From an uncultured Prevotella sp. (GTDB lineage Bacteria > Bacteroidota > Bacteroidia > Bacteroidales > Bacteroidaceae), in the NCBI GenBank assembly GCA_946998205.1, contig CAMPYJ010000025.1:1-39524 (forward strand): a stretch of 39,524 bases of DNA. Direction: 5' to 3'. The position numbers and the translations under genes are program-made. The stretch's first letter is position 1. Each line of letters opens with the position of its first letter. The notes below the pieces were generated by a model. That model searched no databases, had not been told where the DNA came from, and worked only from the letters and a program-made list of their open reading frames with translations. Of the stretch, positions 16,305 through 24,419 are shown piece after piece.

Positions 16305-17138
16305 CTATTCCCTCTTGTTATCGATGAAACACAGCGCTGCACCGATGGCTGTGCAGAATTCGCTGTACTTGGGAATGATGAAATTCACGCCATACAACTT
16401 CTCCAAGCCACCGAATATGGACTTGCACTGGGGCAGCAGCGTGAGGTTTCCGATGAGTACATAATTCTTGATGCCCGACCCCAATGATGCCAGTATGGTG
16501 CTGCTTCCGATGGTTTGCAGCACCATTGTGATGATGCCCTGTGCGATGTCTTCGCGCGAGGCGTTGCTCTTGGCGTTGCCAAAGAGTGAGGCGGTGGCTG
16601 TTTTGGGCAGGTTGGGCAGCGGATTGGGACTGATGTCGCCGATGCACACGTCGATGTTCGAGCAGTCACCTTGCATGGCCAGCATGGAAATCTGCTTGAT
16701 GTCGTCGGTCTTGAGCATGATGCGCGACAGTCCGATGAGCGTTCCTCCTCCCAGTCCCATGCCGCCAATGTGGCGGATGTCATTGCCCTGACATTGAATG
16801 AGACTGGTTCCGGTGCCCATACTCACAACGATCATGTCGTCCAACTCAGTCTCAAACTGTGCGCCAAGACCATTGCAGACAAACTCTTCTGCCTTGGCCG
16901 TGGGCAATCCATACACGGGGTCGTCAACGTAAGCCGCACCAACACCGGTGAGCATCACCTGCTCTACCTCACCAAGAGAAATCTTGTTGTCGTGCAGATA
17001 CTTGCCAAACGCGCCATAGAGAGAGGTCACTGGGTCGGTAGCCTTGATGCGAATGGGGGCCACCACGGTGCCATCATCATTAATTCCCACAATCTTTGTA
17101 GTACTGATTCCTACGTCAATTCCTATTACAATAGCCAT
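16305..17138 (-). CDS. coaW: Type II pantothenate kinase (CoaW-like)
   Basis: Phosphorylates pantothenate with ATP, the first step of coenzyme A synthesis. The 277-residue protein has the ASKHA (actin-like) fold: phosphate-1 motif GIDVGISTTK at the N-terminus, phosphate-2 region VSMGTGTSL, and the adenosine segment VLIGNLTLLPQ. The glycine-rich GGMGLGGGTLIGLSRIM and C-terminal FCTAIGAAL match Staphylococcus-type/eukaryote-like PanK II rather than CoaA or CoaX. Single gene on the minus strand; its promoter appears to lie in the 66-bp repeat unit at 17154-17220. Confidence 0.9.
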   Translation of the reverse strand: MAIVIGIDVGISTTKIVGINDDGTVVAPIRIKATDPVTSLYGAFGKYLHDNKISLGEVEQVMLTGVGAAYVDDPVYGLPTAKAEEFVCNGLGAQFETELDDMIVVSMGTGTSLIQCQGNDIRHIGGMGLGGGTLIGLSRIMLKTDDIKQISMLAMQGDCSNIDVCIGDISPNPLPNLPKTATASLFGNAKSNASREDIAQGIITMVLQTIGSSTILASLGSGIKNYVLIGNLTLLPQCKSIFGGLEKLYGVNFIIPKYSEFCTAIGAALCFIDNKRE

Positions 17139-17153
17139 AATTACTGTGTTATA

Positions 17154-17230
17154 TTTTGCAAAAATAGTGCAAACCGAAAACAGAGAAAGTTTACTTTCTA
17201 TGTTGAGGTGCAGCCTATTTTATGCAAAAT
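17154..17230 (-). repeat. 66-bp promoter-bearing repeat (family C), about one unit
   Basis: One full unit and the beginning of a second of a 66-bp sequence also present at 28172-28320 and 39407-39524. Each unit has a hairpin AGAAAGT-TT-ACTTTCT and a smaller AGG..CCT hairpin. On the minus strand the unit ends in a promoter-like TTTGCAC-TATTTTTTG, a near match to TAnnTTTG with one extra T, 16 nt before the pantothenate kinase ATG. Confidence 0.75.
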
Positions 17231-17254
17231 TACAACATTATCAATAATTATTTG

Positions 17255-17262
17255 TACATTTG
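17255..17262 (+). promoter_or_regulatory. -7 box of the NUDIX-ligase operon
   Basis: TACATTTG fits TAnnTTTG. It overlaps the TTG at 17260, which therefore cannot be the translation start, and precedes the ATG at 17287 by 24 nt. Confidence 0.6.
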
Positions 17263-17286
17263 AAGCAAAATAAAAACCAAGCAATC

Positions 17287-17691
17287 ATGGAAGAAAAGAC
17301 ATATCATGTGGTGGCCGCCATCATCAAAGACGGCGACAAATACTTGTGCATGCAGCGGGGACGCTCGCGCTATGCGTACATTTCAGAACACTGGGAGTTT
17401 CCCGGTGGAAAGGTTGAAGCGGGAGAATCAGACCACGAAGCATTGGTGAGAGAAATCAAGGAAGAGATGGATTGGGATATATTTGTTGGCAAAAAAGTGG
17501 GTACAGTGGAATTCCACTATCCCGATTTCAACCTGCATCTCACGGCTTACCTTTGCAAAGGCGGCGACGGAGGGTTCAAGATGTTGGAACATTTGGACTA
17601 TAAATGGCTCACCATCGATGAGTTGAATGACCTGAAATGGACGGAGGCTGATAGGAAACTGATAGATATACTCAAGACAAATTCAATCTGA
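17287..17691 (+). CDS. NUDIX hydrolase (MutT-like)
   Basis: A 134-residue single-domain NUDIX hydrolase that would cleave a nucleoside diphosphate linked to another group, such as an oxidised dNTP. The Nudix box runs from about 40 to 63 (GKVEAGE, then REIKEEMDW); the conserved Gly after EE is replaced by Asp. The size and compact form resemble MutT/8-oxo-dGTPase or CTP-type pyrophosphohydrolases. Its TGA overlaps the ligase ATG by one base (TGATG), so the two genes are translationally coupled, suggesting joint work in DNA repair or in NAD/nucleotide handling (inference). Start moved to ATG 17287 because upstream candidates lie in the promoter. Confidence 0.88.
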   Translation: MEEKTYHVVAAIIKDGDKYLCMQRGRSRYAYISEHWEFPGGKVEAGESDHEALVREIKEEMDWDIFVGKKVGTVEFHYPDFNLHLTAYLCKGGDGGFKMLEHLDYKWLTIDELNDLKWTEADRKLIDILKTNSI

Positions 17692-19664
17692 TGACAAACG
17701 ATTTACGGCAAAAGATGCAGCAGTTGGTGGAAGAGCTCAACCGCGCATCAGACAATTATTATAGTGGACGCACAGAGTCGATGACCGACTTTGAATGGGA
17801 TGCCAAGTTCGATGAGCTGAAACGAATGGAACAAGAGAGCGGGTTGGTGCTGCCAGACAGTCCCACCACGAATGTTTCTGACGGCACAATCACCGGACAG
17901 AAAGAGGCGCACGAGTTTCCAATGCTGTCACTGGCGAAGACCAAGAAGCCCGAAGAACTGGTGAAATGGGCTGAAGGACGACCGATATGGCTGTCGTGGA
18001 AGCTGGACGGTTTGACCCTCGTGGTGACTTATGACAATGGAAAACTCACCAAGGTGGTAACGCGCGGCAACGGACATGTGGGCACCAACATCACCCATCT
18101 GGCTCCTGCCATCCAGGGAATCCCTGCTACCATCAAGAACAGTGGTCATCTGGTGATTCGCGGAGAGGCTGTGATTTCGTACGCAGACTTTGAAGTATTC
18201 AACATGGAAGCAGATGAAGCATACGCCAACCCACGCAACCTCGCATCGGGATCGCTCACACTGAAGGATGTCGAAGAGGTGAAACGGCGCAAAATACAGT
18301 GGATTCCGTTCACGCTGGTGTACACCGAAGAGGCGATAAACTCTTGGGGAGAACGCATGGATTGGCTTAGCGAAATGGGCTTCAACGTGGTGAGACGCGA
18401 ACGCATCAGCGACCCTTCCATCCACAACGTGAACAAAGCCATTGAACAATGGACCAGCCTGGTGACCCACAACCAATGTCCCTTCCCCGTCGATGGCTTG
18501 GTTATCACGTTCGACGACACGGCCTTTGCTGCCACAGGTTCTATCACTGGCCATCATGCCACACGCGCCGGACTGGCCTTTAAGTGGCAAGATGAAGCGG
18601 CTACGACCGAACTTGAGTACATTGAATGGTCGTGCGCAGCGTCTACCATCTCACCCGTTGCGGTGTTCAAGCCGGTAGAACTGGAGGGAACAACCGTGAA
18701 AAAAGCATCGTTGTGCAACATCAGCGAATGCGAAAGGTTGGGCATTGGCGGAACAGGCAGTGTGCTGTCAGTGATCAAGGCCAACAAGATTATCCCGAAA
18801 GTGATTAAGGTTGTGCAAACAGTTGGGGCCTTGGAGATACCGCGCGAATGCCCCGTTTGCCATCATCAAACACGCATCGACATCAGCCAAGCAAGCGGTA
18901 CGCGCACCCTTCACTGCACCAACGAGGCCTGTCCGGCCAAACAATTGAAGAAATTCAATCGCTTTGTGTCGAAAAACGGCATGGACATCGATGGCATTTC
19001 TGAGCAAACGTTGGCCAAATTCATCAACTTGGGATGGCTCAACACATACGCAGACATCTATCGTTTACCCAATTATGCACAACAAATCGCGTCATTGGAA
19101 GGATTTGGAGAGAAGTCAGCGGGTAACATGATGCGCTCCATTGAGAAGTCAAGGACTGTGGAAGCGCGCAAATTCCTCTATGCCTTGACCATTCCCATGT
19201 GTGGTGTTGATGCTTGCAAGCGCCTGTTGGACGCTTATTCTTTGCACGAACTCATCCGCAAAGCCATTGAGGCTGCCACGCCAGAGGCGTTTGCCAACAT
19301 CCCTGGAATTGGTCCGGAAACATCGGCTTCGGTTGTAAATTGGTTCCAAGTGGAAGAAAATAGAAACGTGGTTGATGACCTATTGAAGGCATTGAACATT
19401 GAGCAGCCGTCCACACAGCCTACGGGTGCCAGATGTGAAAGGCTCACTTTCGTCATCACAGGCGACGTACACCACTACAAAAACCGCGCTGAACTCAAGG
19501 CTTACATTGAGAGTCAGGGCGGACATGTGACAGGAAGCGTGAGCAAATCGACCAACTACCTTATTAATAATGATGTGAACTCTACCTCCGGAAAGAATAA
19601 AAAAGCAAAAGAATTGGGGATAGAGATTATATCAGAAGATCAATTCAGGGAACAATTCACCTGA
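17691..19664 (+). CDS. Divergent NAD+-dependent DNA ligase (LigA-like)
   Basis: A full-length LigA architecture in 657 residues: domain Ia (1-60), adenylation domain with nucleophile K104 in KLDG, GE at 158-159, PRNLASGSL (181-189), FKW with K298, OB fold, C4 zinc finger (C387, C390, C409, C414), helix-hairpin-helix repeats (LEGFGEKSAGNMMRSIEKS; FANIPGIGPETSASV) and a C-terminal BRCT domain (about 575-655). Against E. coli LigA, by my own alignment, several key positions differ: H23 is Tyr24, Y35 is Trp36, the Glu two residues before the nucleophile (E113) is Ser102, and K290 is Thr273. It may be a specialised or weakened second ligase; I cannot see whether a standard ligA exists elsewhere. 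Confidence 0.85.
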   Translation: MTNDLRQKMQQLVEELNRASDNYYSGRTESMTDFEWDAKFDELKRMEQESGLVLPDSPTTNVSDGTITGQKEAHEFPMLSLAKTKKPEELVKWAEGRPIWLSWKLDGLTLVVTYDNGKLTKVVTRGNGHVGTNITHLAPAIQGIPATIKNSGHLVIRGEAVISYADFEVFNMEADEAYANPRNLASGSLTLKDVEEVKRRKIQWIPFTLVYTEEAINSWGERMDWLSEMGFNVVRRERISDPSIHNVNKAIEQWTSLVTHNQCPFPVDGLVITFDDTAFAATGSITGHHATRAGLAFKWQDEAATTELEYIEWSCAASTISPVAVFKPVELEGTTVKKASLCNISECERLGIGGTGSVLSVIKANKIIPKVIKVVQTVGALEIPRECPVCHHQTRIDISQASGTRTLHCTNEACPAKQLKKFNRFVSKNGMDIDGISEQTLAKFINLGWLNTYADIYRLPNYAQQIASLEGFGEKSAGNMMRSIEKSRTVEARKFLYALTIPMCGVDACKRLLDAYSLHELIRKAIEAATPEAFANIPGIGPETSASVVNWFQVEENRNVVDDLLKALNIEQPSTQPTGARCERLTFVITGDVHHYKNRAELKAYIESQGGHVTGSVSKSTNYLINNDVNSTSGKNKKAKELGIEIISEDQFREQFT

Positions 19665-19678
19665 GGTTTTTCCTTTTC

Positions 19679-19766
19679 ATCCCGCAACATCCGTCGCGTT
19701 AACAGCTGGGTTCATCACGTCAAACACCTTGATGAACCGGCACGAACAGGACGCATGTTGCGGGAT
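19679..19766. terminator. Large nested palindrome between convergent genes, likely bidirectional terminator
   Basis: The outer arms ATCCCGCAACAT (19679-19690) and ATGTTGCGGGAT (19755-19766) are perfect, and extend inward by CGTC/GACG after one mismatch. A second perfect stem GGTTCATCA/TGATGAACC (19709-19717, 19730-19738) sits inside. The whole 88-bp structure separates the ligase gene from the DUF5020 gene, whose 3' ends face it. A TTTTTCCTTTT stretch precedes it on the plus strand. Confidence 0.6.
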
Positions 19767-19778
19767 AATGGATGCCAA

Positions 19779-20519
19779 TTAGAACGTCCACTTTGCGGCT
19801 AAAGTTGGAATGACGTAGAACCTATTGTTCTTTCCAAGGTCGTTCCAAACGAAATTATTGCTGATTTTCACCTCTGAACCGACACTCAGGTTGACGCCTT
19901 CACAGCCCTTGACGGCATTGAGGTTGACCCATAGCTGAGGCTCGGACAACAAGATGAATTTGCCGTTTACATTCGGATTGTACCAAAGATCACAAAAACC
20001 GTTGAGCGACAACAGGCTGTTTGCGAGGTTAACGCCCCACACTTCCGTGAGTTGCACACTGCTGAAAGCTTTCGCACCCATGTGCCTACTCTTGAAAAAC
20101 TGCTTATACAGCAGTTGCACCGAGAAGGTCTTGGAGAAATTGCCGTTGTGCCAGTTCCACGCACCACCCAGCAATGCAGCATGCTGAAAGCGCGTAGCGT
20201 TCCAAGTTGTCTCGTCAGAAGACAGTCCACCGTCATACTCAACGTGTGCGGCCCATTGCTTGTTGGCCGACACGTTGAACTCACGGGATACCTCCCAATA
20301 AGCGCCTGCCACGCCATCACACTGATAGTTCAGGTCGGTAAACATGTAAGTACTCCCCCACTTGTCTGCCTTGAACATTTCCACGGTTGTCGTTACCGAC
20401 GGACGCCCACTCAACTCGCCGTAGAGGTTGTGTCCCAAATCGTAATGAAACTGCACGTTTTGCGCTACTGCCGACAGGCTCAGACCCGCCAATAACATAG
20501 TGATGATTTTTGTTTTCAT
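19779..20519 (-). CDS. DUF5020 outer-membrane protein
   Basis: A 246-residue protein with a Sec signal peptide (cleavage after SLSAVAQ) and alternating aromatic/polar beta-strand pattern ending in a terminal Phe (AAKWTF), typical of an outer-membrane beta-barrel. I recognise it as DUF5020-type, a Bacteroidetes family distantly like the Tsx nucleoside channel; substrate unknown. The start follows a promoter with -7 box TAACTTTG (minus strand, 20557-20564) 37 nt upstream. Stands alone, convergent with the ligase. Confidence 0.8.
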   Translation of the reverse strand: MKTKIITMLLAGLSLSAVAQNVQFHYDLGHNLYGELSGRPSVTTTVEMFKADKWGSTYMFTDLNYQCDGVAGAYWEVSREFNVSANKQWAAHVEYDGGLSSDETTWNATRFQHAALLGGAWNWHNGNFSKTFSVQLLYKQFFKSRHMGAKAFSSVQLTEVWGVNLANSLLSLNGFCDLWYNPNVNGKFILLSEPQLWVNLNAVKGCEGVNLSVGSEVKISNNFVWNDLGKNNRFYVIPTLAAKWTF

Positions 20520-20556
20520 ATTGATAAAATCGTGTTTTGTGAAATTTTGTCGGCCG

Positions 20557-20564
20557 CAAAGTTA
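20557..20564 (-). promoter_or_regulatory. -7 box of the DUF5020 gene
   Basis: TAACTTTG on the minus strand fits TAnnTTTG and lies 37 nt before the start codon. Confidence 0.6.
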
Positions 20565-20796
20565 CAAAAACACACAGAGTTTCACGCCCTGTTTTTTCAC
20601 AAATGATAGCATTTGTTTACAAATACACTTACAAACGGCCACCTCTGCGCACCATTTCACCCCATCAACCGAGAGCTGGCCGCACATGTGGAACGCATGA
20701 AGTAAAAGAGTTTTTCATGTCTTCACATCCTATCCGCCATTCACTCATTTCACATTATTTAAGAGCTTAGTTCCACATCCATCAATGCTTTTTTCT

Positions 20797-20804
20797 TACT
20801 TTTG
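20797..20804 (+). promoter_or_regulatory. -7 box of trmD, predicting an almost leaderless mRNA
   Basis: TACTTTTG fits TAnnTTTG and ends only 7 nt before the trmD ATG at 20812. Transcription would start within a few bases of the initiation codon. It also excludes the upstream in-frame ATG at 20785. Confidence 0.6.
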
Positions 20805-20811
20805 TAACAAT

Positions 20812-21516
20812 ATGAGAATAGACATCATTACCGTTTTGCCCGAAATGCTCGATGGATTCGTCAACGAATCCATTCTGTTGCGAGCACAGAAGAAGGGATT
20901 GGCCGAGATTCACCTGCACCACCTGCGCGATTACACCACCGACAAGTGGCGGCGCGTGGACGACTATCCGTACGGAGGATTTGCCGGTATGGTGATGCAG
21001 TGCGAACCCATAGACCGCTGTATCACCGCCTTGAAGGCCGAAAGGGATTACGATGAGGTAATCTTCACGACACCAGACGGTGAACAGTTCAACCAACGAG
21101 TGGCCAACGACCTATCCATGAAGAGCAACATCATCATTCTTTGCGGCCACTACAAAGGCATAGACCAGCGCATTCGCGACCATCTAATCACTCGCGAGAT
21201 CAGCATCGGCGACTACGTCTTGACGGGTGGCGAGCTGGCCGCGGCCGTGATGGCCGACGCCATCATACGCCTTGTCCCCGGAGTAATCAGCGATGAGCAG
21301 AGCGCACTGAGCGACTCGTTCCAAGACAACATGCTCTCCGCCCCCATCTACACGCGCCCGGCCGACTACAAAGGATGGAAGGTACCCGAGATATTGCTCA
21401 GCGGCAACGAGGCCAAAATCAAGAATTGGGAAATGGAACAGGCCATGGAGCGCACGCTCAGACTGCGCCCCGACCTGCTGGAAGAAACGCCGTACAAGCC
21501 TCAGAGACTTGACTGA
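20812..21516 (+). CDS. trmD: tRNA (guanine-37-N1)-methyltransferase TrmD
   Basis: Methylates G37 next to the anticodon with S-adenosylmethionine, preventing frameshifts. The 234-residue SPOUT enzyme shows the trefoil-knot segments LCGHYKGIDQRI and EISIGDYVLTGGELAAAVM plus YGGFAGMVM near residue 50 and SDSFQDN in the linker. It starts in the usual way with MRIDIITVLPE at 20812. Unlike in many bacteria it is not next to rpsP or rplS. A MITE follows 19 nt after the stop codon. Confidence 0.96.
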   Translation: MRIDIITVLPEMLDGFVNESILLRAQKKGLAEIHLHHLRDYTTDKWRRVDDYPYGGFAGMVMQCEPIDRCITALKAERDYDEVIFTTPDGEQFNQRVANDLSMKSNIIILCGHYKGIDQRIRDHLITREISIGDYVLTGGELAAAVMADAIIRLVPGVISDEQSALSDSFQDNMLSAPIYTRPADYKGWKVPEILLSGNEAKIKNWEMEQAMERTLRLRPDLLEETPYKPQRLD

Positions 21517-21535
21517 CAATACACGAAGACGGGGG

Positions 21536-21734
21536 TAAGGGCGGTTCTATAAATTACCACCGTAAAGTTTTTTATGTCAGTCTTTTTTACGTTTTGTTAT
21601 CTTGTGGGCTCTTTTTTGGTTCTATTTGCTTGTTCGTTCAGTCGTATAGCTCGCCATACTCCTTCACTCACAAACAAATTGACCTCAAAAATAGTCTCAC
21701 AATCTGCCAAAGCTAATTTATAGAACCGCCCTTA
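21536..21734 (-). mobile_element. MITE-like element (family B), copy 2, inverted
   Basis: An element of 199 bp bounded by perfect 21-bp inverted repeats beginning TAAGGGCGGTTCTATAAATT. Read on the minus strand it aligns with copy 1 (6482-6682) throughout, including the GAGTGAAGGAGT block and the apex hairpin (GTATAGC/GCCATAC at 21644-21659). No coding capacity. Confidence 0.85.
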
Positions 21735-21748
21735 AACATAAAACATTA

Positions 21749-21885
21749 GTTCATCATTCATAATTCATCATTCATAATGCATAATTCATAATGCATGATT
21801 CATGCCTGTAAAGGCATTGACATTGAATGCCAAACTCAATGCATTTGAAGGGCAATGTCAAAGAGTTTGGACGCCAAACCCAATG
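21749..21885. repeat. AT-rich tandem motif and a 44-bp direct repeat
   Basis: From 21749 to about 21803 short TTCAT/AATGCAT motifs recur in an irregular tandem. Next come two direct copies of a 19-nt motif, TTGAATGCCAAACTCAATG (21823-21841) and TTGGACGCCAAACCCAATG (21867-21885), 44 bp apart. The whole gene-free stretch 21735-21969 lies after the patatin-like gene; I see no terminator with a T-run in it. Confidence 0.55.
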
Positions 21886-21969
21886 AGTTTGCGTTACGGA
21901 GCCACGCTGAACCGAAACAGATTACCGCGCGCTTGCGCGCCACCTGGTGACAGTCTGTGTCACCAAGCC

Positions 21970-22812
21970 TCACGACAAAGCTTCGCAGAAGGTGTTTCCG
22001 AGCATAAAACCCTCTTCGTACAGTCGCTCCAGCTTGCCTGTGTCTTTCTCCATCCGCCCTACCTCCATGGGTCTTTCCGGGCGGATGCAAACAATCCGCC
22101 CCTCAGCTTCCAACCGCTCCACCAATTCCAGTTGCGCATTATAGACAGCCACCCTGTGGCTCAGAGCCACGCGCAGACGGGGATATTTCTTATAGATAAA
22201 ATGAGGAATCTTACGGTCGCGCTCCTTACTGCGATAACCCTTGTTGCGCGTCAAGATTACCACGTTCTTAGGATGCCCCGTCTCCACGGCCCGCATCACG
22301 GGAATAGAGTCGACGATGCCGCCATCGAGCATAGGGATGCCGTCTACCGTCACAATCTTGCTGACGTAAGGCAGACTGCTCGAAGCGCGCACGATGTCCA
22401 GCGAGCGCTGCCGGTCTTTCACCTCCGTGAGGTACTCCGCATGTCCGGTAAGGCAGTTGGTAGTCACCATTTCGTAGGTCGCAGACCGCTGAAAAAACGA
22501 ATCGAAATCGAACGGCACATATTCGTTTGGATATTTGTCGTACAACAATTCTTGATCAAAGATGCAGCCCTGTTTCAGCAAATGCCGCCAACCAATGTAG
22601 CCGTATTGCGTCAAGAAGTCGATGTTCGACAGGCGCGCCCTTCGCGGCTGCCTGCTGATGTACGACATACCGTTACACGCTCCGGCCGACACGGCGACGA
22701 CATAACGAAAATACACATCATGCTTCATGAAAGCATCCAGAACGCCACTGGTGAACACGCCGCGCATGCCACCACCTTCCAACACCAGGCCCGTATTCCT
22801 TTCAATATGCAT
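21970..22812 (-). CDS. Patatin-like phospholipase (YjjU-like)
   Basis: A 280-residue soluble lipid acyl hydrolase of the patatin family. The oxyanion loop GGGMRGVFTSG is at the N-terminus, the nucleophile elbow is AVSAGACNG (first Gly of GxSxG replaced by Ala, nucleophile Ser about 42), and the catalytic Asp lies in MLDGGIVDSIP. The Ser-Asp dyad is therefore intact. There is no signal peptide, so it should act in the cytoplasm or at the inner face of the membrane. Divergent from the aminopeptidase P gene, whose promoter lies just beyond its own. Confidence 0.9.
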   Translation of the reverse strand: MHIERNTGLVLEGGGMRGVFTSGVLDAFMKHDVYFRYVVAVSAGACNGMSYISRQPRRARLSNIDFLTQYGYIGWRHLLKQGCIFDQELLYDKYPNEYVPFDFDSFFQRSATYEMVTTNCLTGHAEYLTEVKDRQRSLDIVRASSSLPYVSKIVTVDGIPMLDGGIVDSIPVMRAVETGHPKNVVILTRNKGYRSKERDRKIPHFIYKKYPRLRVALSHRVAVYNAQLELVERLEAEGRIVCIRPERPMEVGRMEKDTGKLERLYEEGFMLGNTFCEALS

Positions 22813-22833
22813 AAAACAAGTTATTTATTGCTA

Positions 22834-22871
22834 CAAAGTTACACCTTTTCCGTCACTTTTTAGTATCTTTG
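22834..22871. promoter_or_regulatory. Divergent promoter pair (patatin-like and aminopeptidase P genes)
   Basis: TAACTTTG on the minus strand (22834-22841) serves the patatin-like gene, and TATCTTTG on the plus strand (22864-22871) the aminopeptidase P gene. The boxes are 22 bp apart, so the two promoters overlap and may exclude each other. Confidence 0.55.
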
Positions 22872-22964
22872 CACAAAATAAGGCTGTCGCGGACAACAAA
22901 TTCTCATTTCGCAACATCCATGACAAGCCGTAACATATCATCCACATATATAAACATTACCATC

Positions 22965-24365
22965 ATGTTCGATCAACAAACTTACATAAAACGCCGCGCC
23001 CAACTGAAAAAAGAAGTGGGTAAAGGCATCATCATCCTGTTTGGAAACAACGAATCGCCCGCCAACGGGCCCTTTAACGGTTATCATCCTTTCCGTCAAG
23101 ACTCCTCGTTCCTGTATTATTTCGGACAGAACAGAGACGGCTTGGTGGGCGTCATCGACATCGACAACGACACCGAGACCCTGATTGGCGACGACATCGA
23201 CATAGAAGACATCGTTTGGTTTGGCTCCGTCGACAGCGTCAGGGACATGGCCGGCCAAGTGGGAGTGAAGCACTCGGCCCCGATGAAACAACTCAAGACC
23301 CTCTGCAACGCAGCCATCGGCAGCAAGCGAAAGATACATTTTCTACCGCCTTACCGCCACGACGTCAAGTTGCAGATATACGACTTGCTGGGCATTCATC
23401 CCAGTCAGCAGAAAGAAAGCGCATCGCTCGACCTCATCAAGGCTGTCGTCAAGATGCGTTCCACCAAGGAGCCGCAGGAGATTGAAGAGCTGGAACGCGC
23501 GGCGAAGATTGGCTACCGGATGCATACCACCGCCATGCGCCTTACCAAGCCCGGCGTGACCGAGAAGTTTGTGGGCGGACAGGTAGACGGCATAGCCAAC
23601 TCGTATGGAGCCATGGTGAGCTTCCCAACCATCTTCTCGCAGCACGGTGAAATCATGCACGGCAATCCTTCATTGGCTAAGCTCGAAGACGGAAGGCTGG
23701 CTCTGTGTGACGCAGGGGCAGAAACGGTGAACAATTATTGTTCTGACAACACCCGAACCTATCCGGTGAACGGCAAGTACACACAACGGCAGCTGGAGAT
23801 TTACAGCATCGTAGAGGCTTGCCACGACCACGCACTCGAAGTTGCAAAACCAGGAGTGAAGTACATGGATGTGCATTTTGCCATCTGCCGGCTGATGACA
23901 GACCGCCTGAAAGAACTCGGACTGATGAGGGGTGACACCGAAGAGGCCGTCAAGGCTGGCGCTCATGCCATGTTCCTGCCGCACGGACTGGGACACATGA
24001 TGGGCATGGACGTGCACGACATGGAAGCCCTGGGGCAAATCTACGTGGGATTTGACGATGAGACACGCCCAAATCTCGAACAATTCGGCACCAATGCCCT
24101 GCGCATGGGACGCCGCCTGGAAGAAGGTTTTGTAGTGACCGACGAACCGGGTATCTATTTCATACCGGCGCTCATCGACGAATGGAAGGCATCGGGACAC
24201 TGTGCTGAGTTCCTGAACTTTGACAAGCTGGAAACATACAAAGACTTCGGTGGCATTCGCATTGAAGACGACTTGCTCATCACCAAGGACGGATGCCGGT
24301 TCATCGGAGAGAAGCGCATACCATACCACCCGAAAGACGTAGAGGCGTTGATGGCCGGTTCTTAA
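22965..24365 (+). CDS. pepP: Xaa-Pro aminopeptidase P (M24 family)
   Basis: A dimetal cytoplasmic peptidase that removes the residue before proline at peptide N-termini, 466 residues from this start. The N-terminal creatinase-like domain includes RQDSSFLYYFGQNRD. The M24 domain shows the metal ligands in DAGAETVNNYCSDNTRT, the His in PHGLGHMMGMDVHD, and the Glu residues in TDEPGIYF and GGIRIEDD. I chose ATG 22965 because homologues begin MF-x-x-x-TYIxRR; ATG 22920 is possible, but upstream TTG 22869 lies in the promoter. The C1 peptidase gene follows after 54 nt with no promoter visible, so they may be co-transcribed. Confidence 0.94.
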   Translation: MFDQQTYIKRRAQLKKEVGKGIIILFGNNESPANGPFNGYHPFRQDSSFLYYFGQNRDGLVGVIDIDNDTETLIGDDIDIEDIVWFGSVDSVRDMAGQVGVKHSAPMKQLKTLCNAAIGSKRKIHFLPPYRHDVKLQIYDLLGIHPSQQKESASLDLIKAVVKMRSTKEPQEIEELERAAKIGYRMHTTAMRLTKPGVTEKFVGGQVDGIANSYGAMVSFPTIFSQHGEIMHGNPSLAKLEDGRLALCDAGAETVNNYCSDNTRTYPVNGKYTQRQLEIYSIVEACHDHALEVAKPGVKYMDVHFAICRLMTDRLKELGLMRGDTEEAVKAGAHAMFLPHGLGHMMGMDVHDMEALGQIYVGFDDETRPNLEQFGTNALRMGRRLEEGFVVTDEPGIYFIPALIDEWKASGHCAEFLNFDKLETYKDFGGIRIEDDLLITKDGCRFIGEKRIPYHPKDVEALMAGS

Positions 24366-24419
24366 AGGCAACAAGCGCGCAGACAACAAAACCATCAAAT
24401 TCAATCAACTCAAAAAAAC

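Noticed and set aside
21802..22863. A 353-codon plus-strand frame opposite the patatin-like gene
   Set aside because: His/Arg-rich composition typical of an antisense frame; the minus-strand protein has intact patatin motifs.
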